From a virus, in IMG/VR virus record IMGVR_UViG_3300030380_001480, positions 1 through 39,423 of that record: a stretch of 39,423 nt of DNA. One strand, written 5' to 3'. The notes beneath the pieces were generated by a model. It worked only from the letters and a program-made list of their open reading frames with translations. It ran no database searches and was not told where the DNA came from. Shown one piece after another: positions 1-10,200 of this stretch. The position numbers and the translations under genes were made by a program. Each line of letters opens with the position of its first letter. Within the stretch, counting starts at the first letter, position 1.

Positions 1-42
1 ACCGCTATAGCTGACTTTTGTTGTGGTGCTACTAACTGTCAT
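1..42 (-). CDS. Partial copy of collar-type tail-fibre gene (first 14 codons)
   Basis: This is the 5' end of the fibre gene found complete at 32318-33586, with the same start codon and the same ribosome-binding site (AGGAG). It is cut by the left contig edge. It shows that cassette A is also preceded, on the circular map, by the same fibre gene as cassette B. It is an edge of the assembly path and probably not a second functional gene. Confidence 0.8.
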   Translation of the reverse strand, partial: MTVSSTTTKVSYSG

Positions 43-61
43 ATCTACTCCTACTTAAATC

Positions 62-89
62 CTTATACCTTATTTTTATGTGTCAGCAA
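62..89 (-). promoter_or_regulatory. Candidate sigma70-like promoter for tail-fibre gene (copy next to cassette A)
   Basis: On the minus strand TTGCTG (84-89) is followed after 16 bases by TATAAG (62-67), in the short gap between the gp16-like stop and the fibre start. The same element is in the second copy at 33606-33633. The match is moderate and no transcript data exist. Confidence 0.35.
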
Positions 90-93
90 AGTG

Positions 94-3000
94 TTACTCT
101 ACCCTTTGTGATTCTGGCGCAATATCTACAAGTTTGTTTAATCCGTTTCTAATTCCAATCGCGTTATTAAAAAACAATAACGAGTTTGTTGCTCTTTGAT
201 GCGACTTTGACCACTGTAAATCTGGGTTAAGCAAGGAACGAGAACCACCCCTAATAACTTTGTCCATTTTGTTTGCTAGGTCTACTGTCGGTATACCGCT
301 TATTAAATTACTTGCTAAACCTGTGCTTCTCCCATAAGCAAATACTGGTTCGTTAGTGTAAAATAAAGCACCTGTATCTATAACCGCAGGAACTAAAGAT
401 GCGTAACTACTTCTTTGAAACGCTGCTTTTCCTATCTCAACAGGGTTGAGTCTTTCATTTAAAAACTCATCTCTATCATCTCTACCTAAAGAGTTTATAT
501 AAGTCTGAGCAGTGTAAGAAGCTCCTGCAAATAAAGTAGTTGCAGCAAAAGCACCCACCGCTTGCAAATCTCTTGCAGTCATGGCGTGTAGGGTTTGTTT
601 TGCATAAGAAACCAACATGAATGTCCTAAACTGCACAATTAACTTCCCCATAGTTCCAGTCATATATTTGTTTAAATTACCTAAATCATTTTGTTGTATG
701 CTTCTTCTTGTCATTCTAACAACAGCAACGGTAAACGCATCTCTGGTTTCAGCACCTTTTGCATCAAATGTGCCATCAGGATTTTTATCCCACTCTTCCA
801 TGTTAGTTTGTCTAAGTTTTTGATTTCTGAAGAAAGGTGATTTTACAGTAACAGCGTGTTTGCGTATTTTGTCATAAACCCTTTCAGCCATATCTTCGTC
901 TAATCCAAGACCAGCCAATCGTTTAGCTGAAATTTTTGTCGATTTAAATGCAGCATCGGTTATGTTTTGCATAGCAGTTTTTGCCGCTACTCTTTCTAAC
1001 ATAAGTGTTATTGGAGCCATACCAGATATATCTGCTGTAACTCTTTTTAAAGGTTGCATAAAAGCAATAGAACCTTCCACTGCCTTATCAAAGAAAGTAG
1101 AACCTTGAGCAACATAATTTTCTACAGGGTCAAATCTGTTGAAGGCTTGATTGATAGCTCTTTCATTTCCAACTCCAAGAAAGTTTACAATATCTTTTGC
1201 AACTTGGTCTTCTAACTCACCATTTTTAGCTCTTTTTATAACAGAACGAAACTCAGGAATTGCTTGCATTAAACCCCTAACGCCACCTATCGAAATAATA
1301 TTTCCAAGTTCTGCAACTTGCGGAAATCCAACCTGATTCATTAATCTGATAAAGTTATAGTCTGCTACAAGTCTAGCTACTCGTGCTGTTTTACTACCTG
1401 CTTTAGCATTAAATGGAGCAGATGATGGGTTTCTTCCTAAAAGCAAATCAAAAAGTATCTCGGCATTTTGTATGTGTGCAGCTGCTTCTTTTTCTAAACC
1501 CTTTTCCTTCCCCTCTGCCTTTATTCCAGATATAACTTTCCTAAAGTCATCTTCAGATTTTATACCTACCTCTGCTAAAGCAATGCGTCCTGTAAGTTGC
1601 TGGGCATAAGTGTCGTACACTCGCTCCGCATCTCTGTCCATTAAGTCCTTAACACGAAGTATGTTTCCATCAGGTAGCGCAAGTTCTGCGTCTACATCAA
1701 TTTTAAGTCTTCTCTTTGCTCTGGCTGGTTCACCTAAAGGTTTACGTCCAAATAAATTAATTAATCTTTGCGCTTGGTCTTCTGTTAATATTTCTTCTTC
1801 AACTAAGATGTCTTTTAAAATATCTTTTTCATCGGTTGTAAATATTCGAGCAAGTCCAGCATCTGTTCCAAACTCTGATTTTTTTATTTTTATTACCATA
1901 CCTTCAGCAATGTTTTGAGCAAGTTCATCATCAAGCTCTGTATCTCCATTTAGTAAAGATTGCTTTAATAATTTAACAACATTATCTTGCCCATAAGTAT
2001 CTGAAAACTCTATGAATTTGTAAGGTTGCCAAAGGTGAGTAAAGTATCTTAAGTTTTCAGGTATTGACTCAAACCCTTTTAGTTGTGCTGCCTTTGCTCT
2101 TCTGAGTAACTCTCTAAAAGATAAAGCAATAGCTTTAGCTGCTTTTTGTACAGCAACAGAGGCCTCAGCCCTTGGATTTTCTATTTGGTCAGAAACCTCT
2201 TCGCCAAACTTTGAACGGTAACTTGTAAAATTTCTTTCAACAATATTTACCCCATCTTCTTTTGCTCGTTGCTTAACTGCTGGATTATAAACTTCGGCTA
2301 CTTTTCCTCTCTCAGTATTATATAATATTGTTTTTTTGATATCAGCAGTAGGAGCCATTGTTGCATTGTTTCTGTTAAAGCCAACACCATCTTCTCCAGC
2401 CCTGCCAAAAAAATCTCTGACAGTATTAAGTAAGCTACCCTTGCCTCTGCCTACGTGGTCTATCCTTGCTTTTGGCCATTCAGAGAATGGCGCATCCCCT
2501 AAGTCTCTGAAATCAGTAATTAAATCATCTGCTTTATTAGGTATAACAATATCATCTGCCCATCGATTTGCTGATGTAGATAGCGATGTAGATGATAACA
2601 AGTTTTGAACTTGTGAGTCATCGCCAAACTGCCTTCTCATTTGCTCTGCATAATCTATTGCTTGTGCGTTTTCTGTTGCTCTCTTCAGTCCAACAATAGC
2701 CTGTTCTAGCTCTGGGTCAGCGGTTCTTGCTAAAGCTCCAAAAGCACCACCAAGAACTAATCCAGCAGTTGCTCCATAAAGGATATCATATGGGTCTTTC
2801 ACAGGGTCTTGACTAACAAGATAACTTTCAATAGCAGCATTACTTGCTGCGCCACCTAACGCACCTCTAAAAATGTTGCCTAACCTTGTTGCTTTTGAAC
2901 CCCATATAGCTGGGCCTAATGCACCACCTGTTACAACACTTGCGCCAATAGCCAGTGGGTCTATAATAGCAGCACCAAATCTTAAACCAACACCACCCCA

Positions 3001-3369
3001 ACCGTAAGATTGAAGTGTTTTTTCATTATCTAAACTTTCTAAAGCTCTTGTTCTTAACGCCTTTGCGTGGTTAAGGTTTCGAGCTTCATCTAAATAATTC
3101 CATGTTTCTACAGGCAAATCTTCTGTAAGCTCATTGAAGGCATCATCATCAAGCCAATTAGATGTATCTACTTCATAATCTTTTTCATCTAATCCATTTA
3201 AAAACCAAGATAAACTATTTTCTTTTTCAAATGCAGCTTGAGCAGCGTCAAACAAACCTACTTTATTTTGTTCAAGACTAATTCTTTCTTGTCTTTCTGC
3301 AAACTTTCTTTCGTCAGCAGTTATCTTTCTAAAAGAACGCCTTATAGGGGTGTCTAAGATATCATTCAT
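94..3369 (-). CDS. gp16-like large internal virion (ejection) protein, cassette A
   Basis: A 1091-residue protein in the position of T7 gp16, the last and largest of four internal virion genes, just before the tail fibre on the circular map. Family members are ejected into the host and help carry DNA across the envelope. The sequence is largely helical. Glycine/alanine-rich hydrophobic stretches lie near residues 125-160 and 163-215, with more hydrophobic segments near 940-960, consistent with membrane insertion. I see no lytic transglycosylase (SLT) motif, which T7 gp16 carries at its N-terminus. Its ATG overlaps the gp15-like stop (ATGA at 3366-3369). It shows no visible similarity to the 1226-aa protein at 33638-37318, which fills the same slot in cassette B. 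Confidence 0.75.
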   Translation of the reverse strand: MNDILDTPIRRSFRKITADERKFAERQERISLEQNKVGLFDAAQAAFEKENSLSWFLNGLDEKDYEVDTSNWLDDDAFNELTEDLPVETWNYLDEARNLNHAKALRTRALESLDNEKTLQSYGWGGVGLRFGAAIIDPLAIGASVVTGGALGPAIWGSKATRLGNIFRGALGGAASNAAIESYLVSQDPVKDPYDILYGATAGLVLGGAFGALARTADPELEQAIVGLKRATENAQAIDYAEQMRRQFGDDSQVQNLLSSTSLSTSANRWADDIVIPNKADDLITDFRDLGDAPFSEWPKARIDHVGRGKGSLLNTVRDFFGRAGEDGVGFNRNNATMAPTADIKKTILYNTERGKVAEVYNPAVKQRAKEDGVNIVERNFTSYRSKFGEEVSDQIENPRAEASVAVQKAAKAIALSFRELLRRAKAAQLKGFESIPENLRYFTHLWQPYKFIEFSDTYGQDNVVKLLKQSLLNGDTELDDELAQNIAEGMVIKIKKSEFGTDAGLARIFTTDEKDILKDILVEEEILTEDQAQRLINLFGRKPLGEPARAKRRLKIDVDAELALPDGNILRVKDLMDRDAERVYDTYAQQLTGRIALAEVGIKSEDDFRKVISGIKAEGKEKGLEKEAAAHIQNAEILFDLLLGRNPSSAPFNAKAGSKTARVARLVADYNFIRLMNQVGFPQVAELGNIISIGGVRGLMQAIPEFRSVIKRAKNGELEDQVAKDIVNFLGVGNERAINQAFNRFDPVENYVAQGSTFFDKAVEGSIAFMQPLKRVTADISGMAPITLMLERVAAKTAMQNITDAAFKSTKISAKRLAGLGLDEDMAERVYDKIRKHAVTVKSPFFRNQKLRQTNMEEWDKNPDGTFDAKGAETRDAFTVAVVRMTRRSIQQNDLGNLNKYMTGTMGKLIVQFRTFMLVSYAKQTLHAMTARDLQAVGAFAATTLFAGASYTAQTYINSLGRDDRDEFLNERLNPVEIGKAAFQRSSYASLVPAVIDTGALFYTNEPVFAYGRSTGLASNLISGIPTVDLANKMDKVIRGGSRSLLNPDLQWSKSHQRATNSLLFFNNAIGIRNGLNKLVDIAPESQRVE

Positions 3370-6341
3370 CTACTTGATTCTCTAAACTTCTGAGCATTTA
3401 TTTCTGCTTGCGTTACAAATTGTTTTATTCTTTGTAAATCAGACTTAGTAGCTTCTACTATTGCTGTTGGAGAATAGTTTTCTCTTATGTATTTTATAAC
3501 AAAGTTATCTAAATTAAAGCCGTCAGTAATAAAATCTATCGCTGCATTAGAAGCTTTTTCAGTTACCTCGTCTATTGGTGTAGTGCCTTCAATATCTGCT
3601 AAAAGTTTTCTATAAAGTTTGTTCTTTTCAAATAGGTTCTTTGTTTGAGCGAACTCATCTGTACCAAGCTCGTAACTGGCATTAAGAGCTATCTTTCTCT
3701 CTACTTCTTGTTTCTTCTTTTTATTTGCCTCAACAACTTGAGACATTCCAATTTCTTGTAGTTCTTGCGGAGTAATTGTTAAAAGTCTTGTAAGACCAGT
3801 ATCATTACCTTGCTCATCTAAAAAAACTCCATCAAGCGGTGTGCCATATGGGTCTGTAATAATGTAATTACCTGCAAATTCATTCTTAACAACTCTTATG
3901 TCACTGGCTTTATATTCCATTGTTGGGTCTAGTATTACTTTCATTGCGGTTTTGTTTCGTGAATCTTCTACTAAAGAACTTTTTACTTCATCTATAGCAC
4001 TTAGGAACACCTGACCTTGTGTATTTAAATCGTCTTTACGTTGATAGTGACCTTCTACAAAAACAAAATCTCTAGCGATATCTTCTCTAGCCCATTCTAA
4101 AGCCTGTTTTACATCGCCTGTACCTACTTCAAGACGGTCTTTCGCCCTTGTTTCTAATAGGTCTTCCATTGCTCTTATGTTTAAAGGCTTGTCCTTGCCA
4201 AAAAAACTTTTATCCATTTCAGCTACAAGTTTTTTAGACTCAGCCTTTAGTAATCCACTCTTAATATTAACTGATACTGGGTCAGCTAATGCTTTCCTTG
4301 TGTCCATAACAGCTTGTTCTAAAGGGTCAAAATCAACTCTAGTATTTAATTCATCAAAAAAAGCTCTTTGCTTTGGGTCTGTTGCGTGGTTTTCAAGAAC
4401 AGTAGAATAATTATCTAAGAAGTTATAAAGATTTAAAGCTTTTTGTATCAAACTAAACTCTTCTGCGTCTGGCGTAAAAGAAGCATCAATGCCAAATTTA
4501 TAACCATTGTTTAATGTAGATACCCAAGCATCGTGTGTAACATTATTCCTAAAAGTAACATTAACAACTTGTCTGGTCTTATCTTCTTCAGACAAACTTT
4601 TGTCAGCTAATATAGAAGATATTACAACTTTTGCGTTTTCTTGTAGCCTGTCTTTACTAATATCGCCTAATGTAACTAGCTCTTCGCCAGTCCCATTTTC
4701 TATAGAGTCTTGTATTGTTTCGTTTTCAAATTGTGTTCTTCTTATTTTTTGTTGTTCTGCTTTAATTTTAAATATATTATCCAATGCTCTACTTGCAGTC
4801 TGACTAACAGTTTTATTTGCGCTTAATTCAAATGATTGTCTTCCATTTAAAGAAGTTGTAAGAGATGATTGTAAAATATTTAACTCTTCGAGTATCACTT
4901 TCTGTTCTTGTTCATCAGCTATTGCTAAGTTTCTAATTTTAGAATTAACCGAATTAAATATAGCACTAACAGCAAGCTCATCTCCTTCTTCTTGCTCCAT
5001 TCCTTCTGGTAAATTAAGCATTGCTTCTTCAAGTATGTCGAATTGCGTTGCTGAAATAATTGTATCTGAAAAATCTTGCCTTTTCTTTTCTGATACTTCT
5101 TCTTGGCTAAAGGAACTTGCAGCTATAACAGATAAGTCACCTTGTTGACTTTGCTTTAAATAATTAGAGTTAATTGAAATTGTAGAGCCATCTTTTTTTG
5201 TATAGGTAAAAGGCATACCATCTCTGATAGCATTAGATGCTTCGTTAAAATCTTTTTCAGTTGCTTCATCGGCTACCATATCTTGTAAAGAACCTACGAT
5301 AATATCTCTTTGTTGCACTTGTTTGTTTGTCTTTAACTTTATGATAGTTTCACTTAATGCTGTTAAATTCTTTTGGTCTAATCCTGCAAAAGATATTTCA
5401 TATTTATTTCCATAACCATCTTGGTAAGTAAAATCTGTTTCACCTTTAATAAGTCCTGTTGATATTTGGTCAACAGAAATAATATCTATCTCATCAAATA
5501 CTGCGCCAACATTAGCTAAAGAATTATTATAAAATATTGTTTTAGATTGTTCTTCAGCTACATCAATAGCATCAAGCAATTCTTGTTCTTCTTTAAAAGG
5601 AAGTTGTCTAGCTTTTGTTTGCTCTCTTTGAACATCAAAATTCATTATTGCAGAAGATAACGGCATAGAACTATCCTCAACAGACTCATATGTTTGTTTT
5701 GTATTAGCTAATATAAGTCTTTTGTCTAAGGTAGAAATATATTCTTCTCTAGTCTGTCCTACAAATCTATTCGCCCCAGACTCTTCCATTGAGTTGAATA
5801 TTAAATTAGCATCTGAAACACCTGCAGTGTAGTCTATTGTTCCTCGGCTGATGTTATCAGCTATAGAGTCTAATCCCTTTATAGAAGATTCAGCTTGTTT
5901 CTGTTGTTTTCTAGTAACAGTGTTCTGCTTTAATGGAATGGTTAATGAAGAAAATCTTGATGCCGTTTTATTTTTAATACCAGATTTAAGTCTTGAGTTT
6001 ATTCTTGGTGCATCTTCTATAGATTTAAAAACATCAGTTAATATTTCATTAGCTCTTGTTTCTACTTGTGTTACATCATCTAGCTCTTCAGCATCTAAAG
6101 AACTTAGCTTCTCATTTATACGAGACATTAATTGTGTATCTAATGTATCTGCATTTATCTTTTGTTGTGCTAGTTCAAAGTCAGCAGCTACTTTTCCTGC
6201 TTTCGATAGTGTTTGCTGAAACCCTGCAAAGGCTCTTCCTGGTGCGGTAAAAGCTGCTGTACTTGCTCTTGGTGATAATTGACCAGCTGCTAATCCTTGT
6301 GTTGGCCCTGCTCCTTGATTGTATAATGGTATCTTAGGCAA
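3366..6341 (-). CDS. gp15-like internal virion protein, cassette A
   Basis: A 991-residue, strongly helical, charged protein between the gp14-like and gp16-like genes, the position of T7 gp15 (periplasmic part of the ejection tube). The first 40 or so residues (IPLYNQGAG, GQLSPRAS, FTAPGRAFA) are nearly the same as in the 671-aa protein of cassette B; the rest differs. The start codon appears to be TTG (6339-6341), aligned with the ATG of the cassette B gene; an AGGAG lies 9 bases upstream inside the gp14-like gene, whose last 8 bases overlap this gene. Role inferred from position, size and composition. Confidence 0.7.
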   Translation of the reverse strand: MPKIPLYNQGAGPTQGLAAGQLSPRASTAAFTAPGRAFAGFQQTLSKAGKVAADFELAQQKINADTLDTQLMSRINEKLSSLDAEELDDVTQVETRANEILTDVFKSIEDAPRINSRLKSGIKNKTASRFSSLTIPLKQNTVTRKQQKQAESSIKGLDSIADNISRGTIDYTAGVSDANLIFNSMEESGANRFVGQTREEYISTLDKRLILANTKQTYESVEDSSMPLSSAIMNFDVQREQTKARQLPFKEEQELLDAIDVAEEQSKTIFYNNSLANVGAVFDEIDIISVDQISTGLIKGETDFTYQDGYGNKYEISFAGLDQKNLTALSETIIKLKTNKQVQQRDIIVGSLQDMVADEATEKDFNEASNAIRDGMPFTYTKKDGSTISINSNYLKQSQQGDLSVIAASSFSQEEVSEKKRQDFSDTIISATQFDILEEAMLNLPEGMEQEEGDELAVSAIFNSVNSKIRNLAIADEQEQKVILEELNILQSSLTTSLNGRQSFELSANKTVSQTASRALDNIFKIKAEQQKIRRTQFENETIQDSIENGTGEELVTLGDISKDRLQENAKVVISSILADKSLSEEDKTRQVVNVTFRNNVTHDAWVSTLNNGYKFGIDASFTPDAEEFSLIQKALNLYNFLDNYSTVLENHATDPKQRAFFDELNTRVDFDPLEQAVMDTRKALADPVSVNIKSGLLKAESKKLVAEMDKSFFGKDKPLNIRAMEDLLETRAKDRLEVGTGDVKQALEWAREDIARDFVFVEGHYQRKDDLNTQGQVFLSAIDEVKSSLVEDSRNKTAMKVILDPTMEYKASDIRVVKNEFAGNYIITDPYGTPLDGVFLDEQGNDTGLTRLLTITPQELQEIGMSQVVEANKKKKQEVERKIALNASYELGTDEFAQTKNLFEKNKLYRKLLADIEGTTPIDEVTEKASNAAIDFITDGFNLDNFVIKYIRENYSPTAIVEATKSDLQRIKQFVTQAEINAQKFRESSR

Positions 6342-6810
6342 TTAAAGTTGCTCCTGTTGATGCGGCATCTGTAAACCCACCGAGAAGTGATTGTTGTGCC
6401 TGTGTTCTAAAAGCCTGTGCTTGCGCTCTTCCTTCAAGCCTTGATAAAGTTGCTTCTGATTCCTTCTGCATTTGTTGTATGCTCGACGCATATTGTATTC
6501 TAGCTGCATCTTTCTCTGTATTGAAATAAGCGTCTGCTAGAGCCTGTAATGGACTGCCAGACATTCTTATACCAGAAGTTGCTGTAGCTACTCTCTGGGT
6601 GCTTATAAGCCTGTCAGACTGCCTTCTAAGCGCAGACTCTTCTTCTCTCTTCTGTCTTTGTAAAAGAATTGCTTCATTCTCAGCAACCTGTGCATTATAT
6701 TCTGCTACTTGTTCTGCAGCACGAGCAGCAGCTTGGTTTCCCTTTGAACCCATGATACCGCCAAGAACCTGACCACCTACGGCTAATGCTGTTAATCCAC
6801 CATCAGGCAT
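6334..6810 (-). CDS. gp14-like internal virion protein
   Basis: A 158-residue protein with a glycine/alanine-rich hydrophobic N-terminus (about residues 5-22), a long alanine/glutamine/arginine-rich helical middle and a small-residue C-terminus. This is the usual profile of T7 gp14-type proteins, which insert in the host outer membrane during DNA ejection. It follows the GNAT-like gene directly (stop and start share base 6810) and precedes the gp15-like gene. A second, partial copy at the right contig edge ends one codon earlier (ASLI instead of ATLIA), because the sequence next to cassette B differs there. Confidence 0.75.
   Translation of the reverse strand: MPDGGLTALAVGGQVLGGIMGSKGNQAAARAAEQVAEYNAQVAENEAILLQRQKREEESALRRQSDRLISTQRVATATSGIRMSGSPLQALADAYFNTEKDAARIQYASSIQQMQKESEATLSRLEGRAQAQAFRTQAQQSLLGGFTDAASTGATLIA
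6348..6424. repeat. Core edge repeat, identical to 39347-39423
   Basis: 77 bases inside the 3' part of the gp14-like gene equal the last 77 bases of the contig. The first difference is G6347 against C39346, 6 bases from the gp15-like TTG start. It marks where cassette A and cassette B rejoin the shared core and implies a 32,999-bp circle for the B form. The length 77 equals a common assembler k-mer size, which would fit a graph branch point, but the assembler is unknown. Confidence 0.92.
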
Positions 6811-7232
6811 TACTTTATCCTCGCCATGCGGTAATAATCACCGCCATCTACACCATATTGTCTCATCAAACCCTCATTCTCAAACCCAAGCCATCGTGCA
6901 AATCGTATTGCTGTTGGGTCATCTGCTGAAACACTTGCCTGTATTCTATCAATATTGTTTTCTGTTTCTATTACATCAAACATATAATAGGTATGCTTTA
7001 CCACAGATTTGTATTTTACCTTACCTAGCTTAGATATAAAGAACCAACCCTCTGCAACCTTACCCCACATAAAATGAATACCGCCCATACCTAATATAAC
7101 ATCATCATACATTAACGTATAACCATGTATTCGCTCTGGCGCAATGAAAGCATCTTTATGTTGCTTTTCAATAACAAACTCTAAGTCTATGTTATCTATA
7201 TCTTTTTTATCAAATGTTCTTAGTTTAAGCAT
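6810..7232 (-). CDS. gp13-like internal virion protein with GNAT-type fold
   Basis: 140 residues. The C-terminal half carries an acetyltransferase-like pattern: a run ending in IQASVSADDPTAIRFARWLGF (split here as IQASVSADDPTA and IRFARWLGF, about residues 97-117), then EGLMRQYG. This resembles GNAT motif B with the bulge-and-helix that binds the cofactor. Podovirus genes in this place, between tail tubular B and gp14, are often GNAT-like internal virion protein A homologues. Whether it binds acetyl-CoA or acts only as a structural or assembly factor cannot be told. Start overlaps the tail tubular B stop by 8 bases, suggesting translational coupling. Confidence 0.7.
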   Translation of the reverse strand: MLKLRTFDKKDIDNIDLEFVIEKQHKDAFIAPERIHGYTLMYDDVILGMGGIHFMWGKVAEGWFFISKLGKVKYKSVVKHTYYMFDVIETENNIDRIQASVSADDPTAIRFARWLGFENEGLMRQYGVDGGDYYRMARIK

Positions 7233-10200
7233 CGAATGTATTAGACCTTCTCATAATTGCAAGTATGGTCATTGGCAAAGGCTGATTCTGTCTTATAACA
7301 ACTTGTGCATCATTATCATACCCAGATGGAAAGAATATTTCTTTATCGCCATTAAATAATGGTATCGGGCCATCCATAGCCATACTGCTATCTCTGAATG
7401 GCATACGGTCAAGATTATCTACATTTGGCCCTGTTTCTGCACCAACTGTATCTATAAATCGTGCTGTTACGCCATGTATTCTTTTTATCTTTCCTTGTGA
7501 TATACCGTCTTCTGCACCACCTTCCATACGCAAAGTCTTAACTAAAGAGTCATAGTTATACCCAACATGAATTACACCGCCAGTTCTATCTAGTGTGATA
7601 CTGCCATTCGTAACTGTTTTGTCTGCATGACTTGCGCCATCTACCAGAACAGCTATAGTCTCACCTTCCAAATGATTTACGCCTGTAACAGCGGATACTT
7701 TTTTACGTGCTTCACCGCCTGATATGTAAGTTGTAAAAGGTGTACCGTTAGTTGCCTTACGCACCACACCGCTGTTGGGTAAGAATACTAAATCTGCATT
7801 ATCACTGATTGCGCCTGTTGTGCCAGTAGATAACGTAATCTTTGCTTGACCAGCCAATGCAACAACCGTTGTTCCAGAAGCAATGTTTGTGCCTGTTACT
7901 ACCATACCTGTAGATATTGTACCTGACACGTTATCTATATCAATGGCGGTAGCACCACTACTGATACCACTTCCGTTGTTTACTTTAGCTGTTGGAAATC
8001 CACTAGCAGAACTCAAATCAACACCTATTGTAAAATTATTATCATCTACTTTGGTTACGATAACACCTGTATTATTAACAGTTGTCATACCTACGATATC
8101 AAATATGGCTATCTGGTCATTTGTTGCAAAGCCATGATTATCAATATTAATGTTTGCTGGGTTTGCTTTGGTAATTGATTTTATACTTTTAGTAGCTGGG
8201 TTCGCTAATTCAAATGTATTTGTTTGCGAGTTGAATACTGTAAAACTATCTGCGTTTAGTTCTGTCATACCCACTACATCATTGATAACCACATCATCTC
8301 CATTGCTAAAACCATGTGAAGAAGATGTAATGGTAACTGTCTGATGGTCTATTGTAACACTGCTAACTTGGTCTGTAGATAATGAAGCGCCTGTAATAGT
8401 CTTAGCTGTGTTTTCTATCGTAACACCAGAGTCTACAAAGAAAGCATCTCTTACTTTCTGACTGAAATTAAATGATTTTAAATACACAATGTGTCGTACC
8501 GTAGAGCTATTGATGGTGCGCTTTACCGATAAATATACTTGGTCTTCTGTGCCACTTGGTATGGATGTAACACTCTCAACAAAACCTGAGTTGCCAAACG
8601 GATGCTGATGCCATCCAACTGTATTGTTTGCAGGGTCATAACTGAGACCTATCAAAACACCATCAGAGCGCACAAACCATAAAATTAATTCTGGTTCTTG
8701 CTGCCATACCATATCTACCAAACCACCTTTAGCAAGATGTTCTCCTAATATGGTTAAGTCTCTTCCCACCAGACCATCCGTATTTAAATCAAAAGTAACT
8801 TCTTTTACTTTCTCACCACTTTTTTGCACCAGTATTGTGCTTGCTCCTGCTCGAAGTGGGCGCACATTCGATGTACCAAAGGTAGTTTCTCGTAATACAT
8901 TTACCGATGTAGGAGTAACGGCAGCTCCTTGTGTGCCACCTGATAAGGTAAACTCTGCGCTGGTAGTAAGAATTTGCAAGAACCGTCCTGGTATCATGTG
9001 CTTGATTACATTCACTTGGTCAGATGCAATCGTAACATTAATGGCATCATCATCATTTGTACCAGGACTATGATTAGTAAAATCATCTGTTACTGACCCA
9101 AAAATACTTTGTGGCTGTGCCGTTGTACCAGCAAAAAACAATCTTTCTTCATAGAATGCTACGGCTCTTGGAAATCCATTTCGACTGCTAAATGCCCCTC
9201 GTGACCAGCGTGTTGTTCCATCTGTTGCATTTTTTGGTAACACAAGTGTGTTAATATTTCCATTTACCGAGTTATTTTGCACCACGGCTGTTGCTGATGT
9301 AGTGCTTGCTACGGCTGTAATTTTAACAAATCCTGTGCCACTATGTTGAAACTGCCATGTATGATTGCCATACACCTCTGAGCCTGATATATGAACAGGT
9401 GCTTGCGCTCCTGTTTGCTCATTACTCCCAGCATCTGTTTTCTTGTACACATTGCCATTGTGTCTAACTAAATCATTCTGTGAATAGGTATCAGACGTAG
9501 ACCACGCGTCATGTTGCACTTCAACAATATCTCTGAATCGAAACAATGATCCTACATCTGATGAATCAAATAAACCAGCCGAAGCGGTCAGTGTCACTGT
9601 TCCTGTATTAGCATCCGATGTAATGGTTGTTGTGCCTATATTCTCATCTTCATAAGGGCCATCTACAAAATCTACATCTGCCAATGTAAAAGACGTAGCC
9701 GTTGTTCGTGTAAGCTGCGCTGGTGCATGACTGCGATGTGCGATAAACATCACATCTGCTGATTGTGCAAAGGTGAGTTCTTTTACTTGTGCTACGGTAT
9801 AGGTAGTCGGTACTTCCACAATTTTACCAGATGTACCCCCTGAAGAATAGGCTGTAAAAGCAGAGCTATTAATACCTGATAACTCAAATGTATTATCTGT
9901 TTTATTTGCAACGGTAAACTCTCTGTTATTGAGTTCTGTCATACCCACAATGCCTTTGAGGAACACTCTATCGCCATCGTTGTACCCATGAGAAGAAGAT
10001 GTAACTTCTGCAGTAGTTCCTGTTGTAATTCCAGTTATGGATTTTGTTGCTTCGGTCAGTATTTCCTCTTCGTTATAAAAACGAATATAGTTGAGACCAA
10101 ACTCCAGCACATAAGATACAGGCTCTTCTGATGCAGTATCTGCGCCATATTCAAAGTTTACGAGTCGTACTTCACCACCATCTTTGGATGAATGCACATA

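Larger units (their letters stand above)
1..93. repeat. Left contig-edge repeat, identical to 33545-33637
   Basis: All 93 bases equal 33545-33637. The first difference is T94 against C33638, inside the stop codons of the two alternative gp16-like genes. The repeat covers the first 14 codons of the collar-fibre gene and its leader. It is not a terminal repeat, because the right end of the contig carries a different sequence. It marks the point where the shared core meets cassette A, and implies a circle of 33,544 bp for the A form. Confidence 0.95.

Noticed and set aside
94-6341. SLT lytic transglycosylase domain in the large ejection proteins
   Set aside because: T7 gp16 carries one, but I could not find the catalytic glutamate-serine pattern in either cassette; a remote form cannot be excluded.
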